Shown: positions 36,953 through 45,367 of the stretch, piece after piece | Layout of the letters: each line of letters opens with the position of its first letter | How positions within the stretch are numbered: the first letter of the stretch is position 1 | Source: Gammaproteobacteria bacterium | GTDB taxonomy: Bacteria > Pseudomonadota > Gammaproteobacteria > Pseudomonadales > IMCC2047 | DNA length: 64,000 nucleotides | NCBI GenBank assembly: GCA_021773395.1 | Contig: JAJFKB010000020.1 | Span: 1 to 64,000, forward strand | Direction: 5' to 3' | Translations under genes and position numbers: made by a program | The notes under the pieces: generated by a model | What the model saw: the letters and a program-made list of their open reading frames with translations, nothing else | Databases searched by the model: none | What the model was told of the DNA's origin: nothing

Positions 36953-37453
36953 ATGAAACAGTTAGCACTGATTATTGATCATTATGCTTGTTATGGCTGT
37001 CTCGCTTGTGAAGTTGCATGTAAGCAGGAAAACGGTGCTGATTTTGGCGTTAAGCTGATTCAGGTTGGTGAAGATGGGCCACGCCAGATGAACGGAAAGC
37101 TTGATTTTTTGTTCGATGTCAATGCTTGCCTCCATGCGGCTTGTGAAGATACACCCTGTGTTTACGCCTGTCCCGACGATACCATATCAATTCGCGACGA
37201 TGGTATTGTCGTGATGAACGAGAGAACCTGCACTGGTTGTGAAGCGTGCGTTCCAGAGTGCCCGACTGATGCCATCCGTATTAATGGCAACAGCATGATT
37301 ACAGAAAAATGTAACCTCTGTTATCACCGCGTGGACGAAGGATTAATGCCTGCCTGCGCCGATAATGTTTGTTTGGCACACTGTATCTATTTTGGTGATC
37401 CCGATGAAATCGCAGCTGAAATCGCACAAAAACGGACTTTGTTGCGAGCCTGA
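36953..37453 (+). CDS. 4Fe-4S ferredoxin-type electron-transfer subunit
   Basis: A 166-residue beta subunit whose ATG directly follows the TAG of the catalytic subunit. Four cysteine groups are visible: CYGCLACEVAC, CLHAACEDTPCVYAC, CTGCEACVPEC, and CNLC with CADNVC. These would hold four [4Fe-4S] clusters as in PhsB/DmsB/transhydroxylase small subunits. It carries electrons to or from the molybdenum enzyme in the cytoplasm; the external partner is not encoded here. Confidence 0.92.
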   Translation: MKQLALIIDHYACYGCLACEVACKQENGADFGVKLIQVGEDGPRQMNGKLDFLFDVNACLHAACEDTPCVYACPDDTISIRDDGIVVMNERTCTGCEACVPECPTDAIRINGNSMITEKCNLCYHRVDEGLMPACADNVCLAHCIYFGDPDEIAAEIAQKRTLLRA

Positions 37454-37516
37454 ATGGATAGATTGCCATGTTAGAAAGGAGTGTTTTAAATTGGGTGCTG
37501 CGAGGGGATTTAGCGG

Positions 37517-39604
37517 ATGAGTGAGGTTCGATGTTTTCGTCGAAGGGGATTGATGAGACGGGTGGGTATCGTTTCCTTGATACCCATGTTGTTAGCAATT
37601 CAAACCGAGGTCAGTGCTTCGGATTATTTGGGCGAGATTGTGGTGGTGGAGTCGCAGCCGGTCGTTACGCGTATATCAAACACATTTGAACTGACTCGCG
37701 ATATAGTCGAAGCACGAGGTGATCGCAGCTTGGAACAGACGCTTGAGGTTATTCCCAGTCTTAATATACGTTATGGGGGTCAGGGCGTGCCGCGTATTGA
37801 TCTTAGAGGATTGCGTACCCGGCATATTAAATTTTTAGTGAATGGCGTTCCCTTTAACTCGACTTTCGATGGGCAGTTTGATCCGACTTTTATCGCCGTA
37901 TCGCAGGTAGACAGATTAAAAGTGATCACCAGTGGGATTTCAGAGCTCTACGGTGCTGGGGCTTTTGGAGTGATCGATGTCTTGACCCGATCGCAACACA
38001 AGCGTCATTTGAAGCTCAATGCTGAGATAGGCGAGGGTGAGCAAAAACACCTGTCGGCACAGTTGGGTAATAACGAAGATAATCATAGTTACTATCTGAA
38101 TGTTACTCATCGCAGTCGTGATTATTTCGAACTATCGGAGGACTTTGATTCGACCGCTTATGAGGATGGCGGGAAACGAATGAATAGTGATCGAGAACGT
38201 AATACCGGATTTGGCAGTTTTAGTCTGGCGGTAACGCCTGATTTAAAAATCGGCCTAAATGGATCGTTTTTGTCGGGTGATTACGGGATACCCTCGACAA
38301 CTATAAAGGATGATTTTGCCAGCAAACCCAGCTTTAAAAGGATAGAGAATCAACAGGGATATGCGTTACAGGGTTCGTTCAGCTATAACCCCGACAGCTC
38401 CTATTTTGTGCGTGGCTGGCTTTATCGCAATGACCTGGAGCAGGACGAAAACAGCTATGATGATGCAGGTTATGATTCCATATCGGATGAGACGATCAAA
38501 GGATCTTACCTGACCACTACGGACTCACGCATCATGGGTTTAGGGGTGCAGTCGGGATATCATTTCAACGATAACAGTCGCCTGACTTTAGCCTTGGATG
38601 CACACAAAGATCAGTGGGATCAGGAAGGGCTTATTCGAGACGCAGCATTGTCGTCTGCAGGAAAAGGTGGAAGTGGAGGGTCAGGTGCTGGATCCGGAGG
38701 TGGTAAAGGAAGCGGTTCAGCTGGCGGCGGAAATGTAACCCGTTATGGATTGCGGGGGCTGGACGAGGAGGCGGAGATAAACGCCTATTCGTTGATGGCA
38801 GAGTTTGAAGTCGACATTACTGATAAGTTCTCAGTGGTAGCCGGGGGCGGACATCATCGTCAGTCTCCGCGAAGACTCAGTGAGGTAAGTGACGAAAGTG
38901 ATGAAAGCTTTTTGCTCGGTGCAGGCTATCGGCTAAACTCGCAGATTGAATTGACTGCATCGATTGCACGGAAAATCCGTCTGCCTTCGATCAGGAATCT
39001 CTATGATGCAGTGCGTGGCAATCCGGAGCTGAATTCAGAAGTGATTGAAGAATTAGCGGCTAAACTGAGTTATCAGTTTCCGGAACAGCCTACAGAAATA
39101 CAAATTGCTTTTTTTAGAAATGATATAAAGGATTTTATCCAAAGAGATCGGACCTCGGAAATTTTTGAAAATATTGAAAAGTCTAAAATTGAAGGGCTGG
39201 AAATCAGTCTTGCAACGCAGCCTTTTGAAACCTTGAATGTGCGATTTGGTTATAGTTACCAGCAAAGTGAGGATCTAACCAGAACGGGACGTGATGAGCT
39301 GACCAATACACCTGGACAGATCGCGAATCTGGATATCAATTATCAGGTGGCGAAAAGTATTTTTCTGCATTCCAATTATAGATTCGTGGGGGATCAGTAT
39401 TATTATTCTAAAGACACCCCTCTGCAAAAAGCCCGCTTGAAAGATATCAGCCGTCTCGATCTGCAACTAAGCTGGCGTCCTTTGCAGAACAGGCTTTCGG
39501 CATATATGGGTGTGAAAAATATTCTGGACAAAGATTTTGCGGATGAATATGCCCTGCCATCAGCAGGGCGTACTTTCGTGGTGGGCATCCATTGGCAACA
39601 GTAA
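37517..39604 (+). CDS. TonB-dependent receptor with Gly/Ser-rich loop
   Basis: A 695-residue receptor. Signal peptide (VGIVSLIPMLLAIQTEVSASD), a TonB-box-like EIVVVES, plug (DLRGLRTRHIKFLVNGVPFNST) and barrel ending AGRTFVVGIHWQQ. Around residues 380-406 an extracellular-loop position holds a run of almost only Gly, Ser, Ala and Lys (GKGGSGGSGAGSGGGKGSG), unusual for this family. Co-oriented 63 nt after the ferredoxin subunit gene, so it may import the substrate or a metal/cofactor for the molybdenum enzyme. Confidence 0.88.
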   Translation: MSEVRCFRRRGLMRRVGIVSLIPMLLAIQTEVSASDYLGEIVVVESQPVVTRISNTFELTRDIVEARGDRSLEQTLEVIPSLNIRYGGQGVPRIDLRGLRTRHIKFLVNGVPFNSTFDGQFDPTFIAVSQVDRLKVITSGISELYGAGAFGVIDVLTRSQHKRHLKLNAEIGEGEQKHLSAQLGNNEDNHSYYLNVTHRSRDYFELSEDFDSTAYEDGGKRMNSDRERNTGFGSFSLAVTPDLKIGLNGSFLSGDYGIPSTTIKDDFASKPSFKRIENQQGYALQGSFSYNPDSSYFVRGWLYRNDLEQDENSYDDAGYDSISDETIKGSYLTTTDSRIMGLGVQSGYHFNDNSRLTLALDAHKDQWDQEGLIRDAALSSAGKGGSGGSGAGSGGGKGSGSAGGGNVTRYGLRGLDEEAEINAYSLMAEFEVDITDKFSVVAGGGHHRQSPRRLSEVSDESDESFLLGAGYRLNSQIELTASIARKIRLPSIRNLYDAVRGNPELNSEVIEELAAKLSYQFPEQPTEIQIAFFRNDIKDFIQRDRTSEIFENIEKSKIEGLEISLATQPFETLNVRFGYSYQQSEDLTRTGRDELTNTPGQIANLDINYQVAKSIFLHSNYRFVGDQYYYSKDTPLQKARLKDISRLDLQLSWRPLQNRLSAYMGVKNILDKDFADEYALPSAGRTFVVGIHWQQ

Positions 39605-39617
39605 CTGGACGAAAGTA

Positions 39618-40352
39618 GTGCGAACAGTCTATATCGGAATTGATGATACCGACAACCTGGAAACCCGTGGTACCGGGTTTCGAGCTCGCCAGCTGATGCA
39701 GCTTCTGGAAGCCGAAAAACTGGGCAAAGGATTAGGCATAACAAGACACCAACTGCTGTTTGACAAGCGAGTACCATACACTTCGCATAATAGTTCCGCT
39801 TGTCTGGCATTGAAGGGTGATAGTGGAATTGACGAACTTGCAGATCTGTGCAGAGAGTTTCTTTTAAGCATAGCTGCGATCGGGTCAGATGTAGGGTTGT
39901 GTGTGGCAGATGAGGTGCAGGCGCTTAGATCGGCCAAATTTGGACAGAAGGCTAAAGTTGATCTCGTGACTCAACAGCAGGCGAGAGAAGTAGCTGAACA
40001 GTTATCTATTTTGCTAGAGGGGTTGACCGGGGATCATCAGGGTATCATTGGTGCCTTGTCTGCAGTTGGATTGCATGTCGAGGGTAATGATGGACGCTAT
40101 ATCTGGGGAAGAGGGTTACGGGATTTTGATAATCAGATAATGACTCTGAGAATGATAAAAGAGAAAACCAATATAGACAAAGTGGCCTTGCTGGATGGTT
40201 CAGAAATAGTGTGTGGTGAGGTTCAAATACATTTAGGCCCCTGGCCAAGAACAGTCAGACTTGAAAAGCAGGCAGTTTTGTTAGTGGAGAGATTGAGTGG
40301 CAATGACTTTAAAGTATTGGACAAAGAGATTATCAAGTCAATACATCCGTGA
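39618..40352 (+). CDS. DUF1743/TiaS-like protein (FLD-type domain)
   Basis: A 244-residue protein opening with VYIGIDDTDNLETRGTGFRARQL, the signature of the N-terminal domain shared with archaeal TiaS (tRNA-Ile2 agmatidine synthetase) and related stand-alone proteins. The OB-fold and zinc-ribbon parts of TiaS are missing, and bacteria use TilS for that tRNA, so the function must differ. GTG 39618 is taken as start, 13 nt after the receptor stop; the frame from 39537 lies inside the receptor gene. Its link with a molybdenum enzyme is unexplained. Confidence 0.6.
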   Translation: MRTVYIGIDDTDNLETRGTGFRARQLMQLLEAEKLGKGLGITRHQLLFDKRVPYTSHNSSACLALKGDSGIDELADLCREFLLSIAAIGSDVGLCVADEVQALRSAKFGQKAKVDLVTQQQAREVAEQLSILLEGLTGDHQGIIGALSAVGLHVEGNDGRYIWGRGLRDFDNQIMTLRMIKEKTNIDKVALLDGSEIVCGEVQIHLGPWPRTVRLEKQAVLLVERLSGNDFKVLDKEIIKSIHP

Positions 40353-40893
40353 TGACCGCTATGTACTGAGCGTAAGTGGGCTCATGCTGCTCGGCGTGAT
40401 TGCGGGTTTGCTGCAGCTGCATTTGCGTTATCCGTTGAACATACCGGGACACCATGGGTTGGAGTGGATGGCACTGCTGTTACTTGGCAGGTTTTCCAGT
40501 GACGATAAAAAAGCGGCAACCTTGCTGGCCAGTGCGGCCGCATTAACTTATCTGGCACAGTTGCCACTGGTTTCTGCATCACATTCGTTTAAACCCGCAG
40601 GTGTTTTTATTTTGACGGGGATTGCTTCAGACCTGCTTTTTGGTCTAACCAGAGAGCGTTTCAATCTCGTGATAAAAGGTGCTTTGATTGGCGGGCTGGC
40701 CTTCATCAGCAAGCCTGTGATCTTCTATGCCTTCTATTTGTTAGGTGGGCTAAAGCTGGGTATGTTTTTAAAACATCCCGATTATTTACCCTTCGTCAGC
40801 CACTTTATATTTGGTGCAGTGGGCGGCATTGGTGGTGCGATATTGACCGGCTGTATCCGAACTAAATCCAGGGTCAGCAAGACTCACCAGTGA
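40303..40893 (+). CDS. Small integral membrane protein, ECF S-component-like
   Basis: A 196-residue membrane protein with five or six predicted helices (about 23-40, 50-65, 70-85, 95-113, 124-150 and 165-185). Size and topology recall substrate-binding S-components of ECF transporters, but I see no diagnostic motif and no ECF ATPase nearby. It overlaps the end of the DUF1743 gene by 50 nt (ATG 40303, or GTG 40297), so it is the last gene of the molybdopterin operon. Possibly inner-membrane uptake for what the TonB receptor imports; inference only. Confidence 0.55.
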   Translation: MTLKYWTKRLSSQYIRDDRYVLSVSGLMLLGVIAGLLQLHLRYPLNIPGHHGLEWMALLLLGRFSSDDKKAATLLASAAALTYLAQLPLVSASHSFKPAGVFILTGIASDLLFGLTRERFNLVIKGALIGGLAFISKPVIFYAFYLLGGLKLGMFLKHPDYLPFVSHFIFGAVGGIGGAILTGCIRTKSRVSKTHQ

Positions 40894-41081
40894 ACATTTT
40901 ACATCTCTGTCGGGCGATTATTTGCCAGCACAGCAGGATCAATAGCTGTGTTAATATATCGACCTTGCCTGGTTCTAGGGCTGTTGTTTAATGCATTTTT
41001 GTCTCTGGTTTAGAGCAACTCTGATTTAGAGGATATCTGCAGAGCTGTAGAATGGCTTAAATAATGTAAATAAGGATTGTT

Positions 41082-41600
41082 ATGAAGGTTAATAATTGCC
41101 ACGAAAGGAAGATCCAAGCCACTATATCTGAAGTGGGTGAGTTAATAGACTCGCTGGCTTCTGTCGAGGATAAACTCTGGCCATTTGAAATCTGGCCGCG
41201 CATGAAATTTGATCGAGGTCTGACTGTTGATGCGGTAGGTGGGCATGGGCCGATTCGTTATTTTGTAGCCCAATACTGTCCTGGTCAATCCGTCAGATTT
41301 TGTTTTACAGGGCCACAAGGATTTAATGGTTACCATGAGTTTGTGGCGATTGAACTATCCGCAAAACTTTCCCTGCTGCGCCATAATCTAAAAATGGAAA
41401 CGACCGGCCTGGCAGTATTATCCTGGCCGCTGGTGTTCAGACCATTGCATGATGCGTTGATTGAGGATGCTTTCGCTAAAGCTCAAACCTCCCTGGGCCT
41501 GCCTCCCGAGATCTACCGGTGGTCACTCCGGGTCAAGTTACTCAGGCAGCTAGTGGCTAAAGGCAAAAGCAGGCCGCAGATAATTACCGGGTCTTCCTGA
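41082..41600 (+). CDS. SRPBCC-like ligand-binding protein, function unknown
   Basis: A 172-residue soluble protein. Its pattern (TISEVGELIDSLASVEDKLWPFEIWPRMKFDR..., GPIRYFVAQYCPGQSVRFCFTGPQGFNGYHEFVA) fits the SRPBCC/START-type helix-grip fold, which binds hydrophobic ligands. ATG 41082 follows AAGGA-type spacing. Monocistronic. No precise assignment possible. Confidence 0.6.
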   Translation: MKVNNCHERKIQATISEVGELIDSLASVEDKLWPFEIWPRMKFDRGLTVDAVGGHGPIRYFVAQYCPGQSVRFCFTGPQGFNGYHEFVAIELSAKLSLLRHNLKMETTGLAVLSWPLVFRPLHDALIEDAFAKAQTSLGLPPEIYRWSLRVKLLRQLVAKGKSRPQIITGSS

Positions 41601-41652
41601 AAATTAATAGAATCCACTTTGATGGAGGGGTGTCTATCTGTATTTACGGAGG

Positions 41653-41826
41653 GTGAAAGTAAAACTGGACCAATTTCCATTATTCGATGCGTACTTCCAT
41701 ATTATTGATAAACAATTTCCACTGGTTCGCAATCAAAATTATTTGCCCGAAGATTTTTTTAGAAAATCATCCCTCACGAATGCCCTCCTATCAAACTGTT
41801 TAAACTGTACAGAATGTGTTGAGTAA
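41653..41826 (+). pseudogene. Amidohydrolase-2 family, N-terminal remnant
   Basis: A 57-residue frame starting at GTG 41653 behind a GGAGGG site reads LFDAYFHIIDKQFPLVRNQNYLPEDF, closely resembling the start of TIM-barrel amidohydrolases (usual form FDAHFHIIDPRFPLV...NQGYLP). The first metal-ligand His is Tyr. Similarity fades after FRKSS and the frame stops at 41824. A MITE lies 133 nt downstream. Interpreted as the stump of a deleted gene. Confidence 0.5.
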
Positions 41827-41959
41827 GAATGCGCTGAATTTCTACCGTTTACCCCCACTTTTAATTGGTTGATCTCTTTTGTCTTGACCAGAAAACTGGC
41901 GTAAAACGCTTGTTGCACGTCATTGATGCCATATCTTCGAAGGCGTATATTATTAGCAG

Positions 41960-42222
41960 GGAACCTCTGAAAAACTCCTTGATCCCTCTGGCGTACAGAG
42001 CGTTTGTAGATCAAGGCGGCTTTGTGCAGTAATGTCTAGACCTTGCAATCAAAGCCAACGCAGAGCTACGAATGTCCTGTAAGCCCCGGAGGGCGGAGCC
42101 TGAAAGCTTCATCTGCGGCGTTAGAAACTTTGCTAAGGCAACAAGCATTAGCGGCAGTTCCTGCCTTGCAGCTAAAACTTTCAGGTCTCGCAGAGGCATT
42201 AAGGAGTTATTCAGAGGTTTCC
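41960..42222. mobile_element. MITE-like element, copy 2 (263 bp)
   Basis: Same length as copy 1 and about 92-95% identical by eye, with the same terminal inverted repeats. It is flanked by the direct repeat CAG (41957-41959 and 42223-42225). Its right end is 26 nt before the start of the GlxA-type gene, so it occupies that gene's promoter region. Confidence 0.85.
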
Positions 42223-42247
42223 CAGGTAATCTGTAAGGAGTTTAATA

Positions 42248-43258
42248 GTGACAAAAATCGTTGATTTCGTACTGTACGACGAAGCGGTTGGGTTGGATAT
42301 TACAGGTCCGCTTGAGGTGTTTAACGCAGCTAATATTTTATTGGCGAAATACCAGCAGGAAGAAGTTGCCTATGCCACTCGTTTTCTATCGTTAGAGCCA
42401 GGTAAAGTTAAACTAAACTCCGGACTTTGTCTGTATGCAGAGTATTCTTTGGCTCGCAGTAAAGGCGCCGATATGTTACTGATTCCTGGTTCCTCCGATA
42501 TTGAACCGATTCTGCAACGTCAGGAGTTTCTGTCTCAGGTGGTCGATGCCGCAGGCTCGGCAAGGCAAATCGTTTCCGTGTGCACAGGTGCCTTTATACT
42601 CGCAGCCTGCGGACTGCTGGAGAACAAAAGGGCGACAACGCACTGGTCGATGACTGAACAGCTGGCTTGGCAATATCCGACCGTTCGGGTTGAGCCGGAT
42701 GCCATTTACGTCAGGGATGGTACGGTAGCGACCAGCGCGGGTGTGACAGCGGGAATTGATCTGGCTTTAGCATTGGTTGAAGAGGATCATGGTGCTGCAT
42801 TGGCCGTGGAAATCGCCCGTTGGCTGGTGTTGTATCTAAGAAGGTCGGGGGGGCAGGCTCAGTTTAGTGCACCGCTCAAGCTTCAACAGCGCGCTGGAAA
42901 CCGCTTTAGCCGTTTGCATGGCTGGTTAACTCATAATCTCGGCGAATCACTTAACGTAGAGTCATTGGCGGATAAGGTTGGCATGAGTCCGCGTAATTTC
43001 TCTCGTGTATTCGCGCAGGAAACAGGTGTGACGCCTGGCAAATACCTTGAGCTATTGCGACTGGAAAAAGCCAGAGAACTTTTGGAGAGTGGACAAAAGG
43101 CGATTAACCAGATTGCCATGCAAAGTGGTTTTGGCCGTGAGGAGAGAATGCGTCGGGCGTTTTTGCGTGAACTGGGCGTAACGCCTGGGCTATATCAAAG
43201 CCACTTCAACAAAGCCACTTCACCTGAGTCGGTTAAACAAAGCCACTTCAGTAAATAG
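42248..43258 (+). CDS. GlxA-family regulator (DJ-1/PfpI domain plus AraC HTH)
   Basis: A 336-residue protein. Residues about 1-190 form a class I glutamine amidotransferase-like DJ-1/PfpI domain with the nucleophile elbow SVCTGAFILAACGLL; residues about 220-325 form an AraC-type DNA-binding domain (ESLNVESLADKVGMSPRNFSRVFAQETGVTPGKYLE). GlxA-type regulators often control amine or amino-acid catabolism. Likely pairs with the DJ-1 protein encoded 26 nt downstream. Promoter region interrupted by a MITE. Confidence 0.92.
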   Translation: MTKIVDFVLYDEAVGLDITGPLEVFNAANILLAKYQQEEVAYATRFLSLEPGKVKLNSGLCLYAEYSLARSKGADMLLIPGSSDIEPILQRQEFLSQVVDAAGSARQIVSVCTGAFILAACGLLENKRATTHWSMTEQLAWQYPTVRVEPDAIYVRDGTVATSAGVTAGIDLALALVEEDHGAALAVEIARWLVLYLRRSGGQAQFSAPLKLQQRAGNRFSRLHGWLTHNLGESLNVESLADKVGMSPRNFSRVFAQETGVTPGKYLELLRLEKARELLESGQKAINQIAMQSGFGREERMRRAFLRELGVTPGLYQSHFNKATSPESVKQSHFSK

Positions 43259-43284
43259 GTGTTCAGTCTAAACAGGAGATGATA

Positions 43285-43878
43285 ATGAGCTATCGCTACG
43301 GGATATTTATCTATAATCAGGTCGCCGCTTTGGATTTTGTAGGTCCCTCGGATACCTTTGCAATTTCAAATCAATTAGTCGGTGGAGGTAGCGTGATTAC
43401 CATCGCCTCTAATACTTCGCCGATAACCTGTTCGTCGGGTATGCGGGTCACTCCGGATTATTCGTTTGCCGATGTTCCTGAATTGGATGTGTTGCTAATT
43501 CCGGGTACCGAGGGTGTTGACGCGTTGCTCGAAATGAACGATGCCGTCGAATGGGTCAGATCCAGGGCCAGCGAGGTTAAGTATCTGACATCGGTATGCA
43601 CCGGCGCATTGCTATTACAAAAAGCCGGATTGCTGGCTAATCGTAAAGCAACTACACATTGGATGCTAACAGAGGCTTTGGCATCAGATCCCAGCATTGA
43701 GTTGCTTGCGGAGATGCGTTACGTCCGTGATGGCAATATTGTAACTTCGCAGGGTGTATCTGCCGGGATTGATATGGCCTTATGGCTGGTGGGGCAATTG
43801 CATTCGCCTGACCATGCACGACAGGTGAGAAAGATTCTGCAGTATGACCCGGCACCGCCCTATGGCGCAGAGGTTTGA
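43285..43878 (+). CDS. DJ-1/PfpI family protein (isonitrile hydratase-like)
   Basis: A 197-residue single-domain DJ-1/PfpI protein with the nucleophile motif SVCTGALLLQKAGLLANRKATTHW, as in isonitrile hydratase. It resembles the N-terminal half of the preceding regulator, so the pair may have arisen by duplication. ATG 43285 follows GGAG; ATG 43279 is in frame. Isonitrile hydration is the family precedent, not demonstrated here. Confidence 0.88.
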   Translation: MSYRYGIFIYNQVAALDFVGPSDTFAISNQLVGGGSVITIASNTSPITCSSGMRVTPDYSFADVPELDVLLIPGTEGVDALLEMNDAVEWVRSRASEVKYLTSVCTGALLLQKAGLLANRKATTHWMLTEALASDPSIELLAEMRYVRDGNIVTSQGVSAGIDMALWLVGQLHSPDHARQVRKILQYDPAPPYGAEV

Positions 43879-43990
43879 TCGCGATTGATCTAAGTCTTGA
43901 AAAGAGGAGGTTTTCATGTGGGTTCTGGCAGATTCTGAAAAATAGGACTAGGCTCAGAGAAATAATTAGAAATCCCCCAGGATTCCACTT

Positions 43991-45178
43991 TTGCCAGACA
44001 ATAAGAAAAGGTCAGAGGGATATGGTCGAGAGGCTACCAGGGAATTAGTAGCGAAATTACTGAAGACAAGTGTTCCGACGATGCTAGTATCTTTGTTGGC
44101 GGCGCTGGCGACCACGAGCATATTGCTATCGGAGTCAAATAGAACGCAACTTAGTATCTGGTGTTCGGTTGTGGTTTTGATATCGGTGGTACGCCTATTC
44201 CAGGTCTGGCGCTGGCGTAATCTTCTCAGTCCCGAGAATGCTATACAGATTGCCAGACTGTATACTTTGGGTGCATTTATCGCTGGGCTGTCCTGGTCTT
44301 TCATTCTGTACTTCTACTCTCCTGACGACGCTCAACTAAGCCAGTTAATGGTGCTGGTGGTATTAACCTGTCTACCGCCAGCGGGCCTTGCAGCCAATAC
44401 TCACTGGCTGCCCGTTTTTTATGCATTCAGTTTTCCTTTATGGGTTGCGTCGATCGCATGGGTAATTCTTTTTGGCGAAGGTAAACAATTTCAATTATTT
44501 ATAATTACCTTTGCCTATATCAGTCTGATTATCGCAGTGGCATTCCGGACTGGAGAGACTTTGAAGCAGCTGATTTACGAGGCGTACAGGAACAAGGAGT
44601 TGGTGCGTGAAGTCAGGGAGGCAAATGATAAACTAAATTTGCTGGCCTACGAAGATCCACTCACACGACTTGCTAACCGTCGCCAGTTTGAGGAGAACGC
44701 TGAGGAAGCCATGAAATTGTTAAAGGATATGCGCATCAGCGAGATTGTGTTATTGATGATTGACGTTGATAATTTTAAGCATATCAATGATAGACTGGGG
44801 CATGACGCGGGTGACCAGCTCTTAAAAAGGATTTCCAGCCGTATGATGGAGATGTCGCGCCATTCAGAAGTGGTTGTGCAGGGCCAAATGAATACCGCAA
44901 GAATTGGAGGTGACGAGTTTGCGGTCATGTACTGTATCGATAAAAAAAGTGCCCATTCCAGTATTGATAAGCTTGCACAGCGTGTTCTCAACGCTTTATC
45001 TGAAGCTATTGATTTTGAGGATGAGGTGTTTTGGCCCAGCGTTAGTATCGGTGTAACACGGGCGCCTACGCACGCTACCGATTTTGCTCATCTCAGGCGT
45101 CATGCTGATGAAGCCATGTATCAGGCGAAAAAAGAGGGTGGCAACCGCGTTTGTATCTATCAGCAGTCGAGCTCGTAA
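43991..45178 (+). CDS. Membrane-bound diguanylate cyclase (GGDEF)
   Basis: A 395-residue protein with about six N-terminal transmembrane helices (residues 30-200, MASE-like), a short coiled coil and a C-terminal GGDEF domain (EDPLTRLANRRQFEEN, signature RIGGDEFAVMY). The active-site motif is intact, predicting synthesis of cyclic di-GMP from two GTP. No EAL domain. TTG 43991 opens the frame; translation may begin later. Confidence 0.9.
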   Translation: MPDNKKRSEGYGREATRELVAKLLKTSVPTMLVSLLAALATTSILLSESNRTQLSIWCSVVVLISVVRLFQVWRWRNLLSPENAIQIARLYTLGAFIAGLSWSFILYFYSPDDAQLSQLMVLVVLTCLPPAGLAANTHWLPVFYAFSFPLWVASIAWVILFGEGKQFQLFIITFAYISLIIAVAFRTGETLKQLIYEAYRNKELVREVREANDKLNLLAYEDPLTRLANRRQFEENAEEAMKLLKDMRISEIVLLMIDVDNFKHINDRLGHDAGDQLLKRISSRMMEMSRHSEVVVQGQMNTARIGGDEFAVMYCIDKKSAHSSIDKLAQRVLNALSEAIDFEDEVFWPSVSIGVTRAPTHATDFAHLRRHADEAMYQAKKEGGNRVCIYQQSSS

Positions 45179-45367
45179 ATTTCTCTATTTTCCCGCGGCC
45201 GTTTCAACCTATATTGCGTTATACTGCCTAACCATTACAAAAATAAATAAATGATGGTCTGTATAAGGCTGCGTTGGATCATATATCAACGTATTATTTG
45301 TCGACTATGAATAGGAAGCCGGCAAACACAAGCTATATACAGAGGTGACAAGCAAAGGGCTGCGTAG

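Noticed and set aside
41739..42014. 91-codon minus-strand frame
   Set aside because: Crosses the boundary of MITE copy 2 and is antisense to the amidohydrolase remnant.
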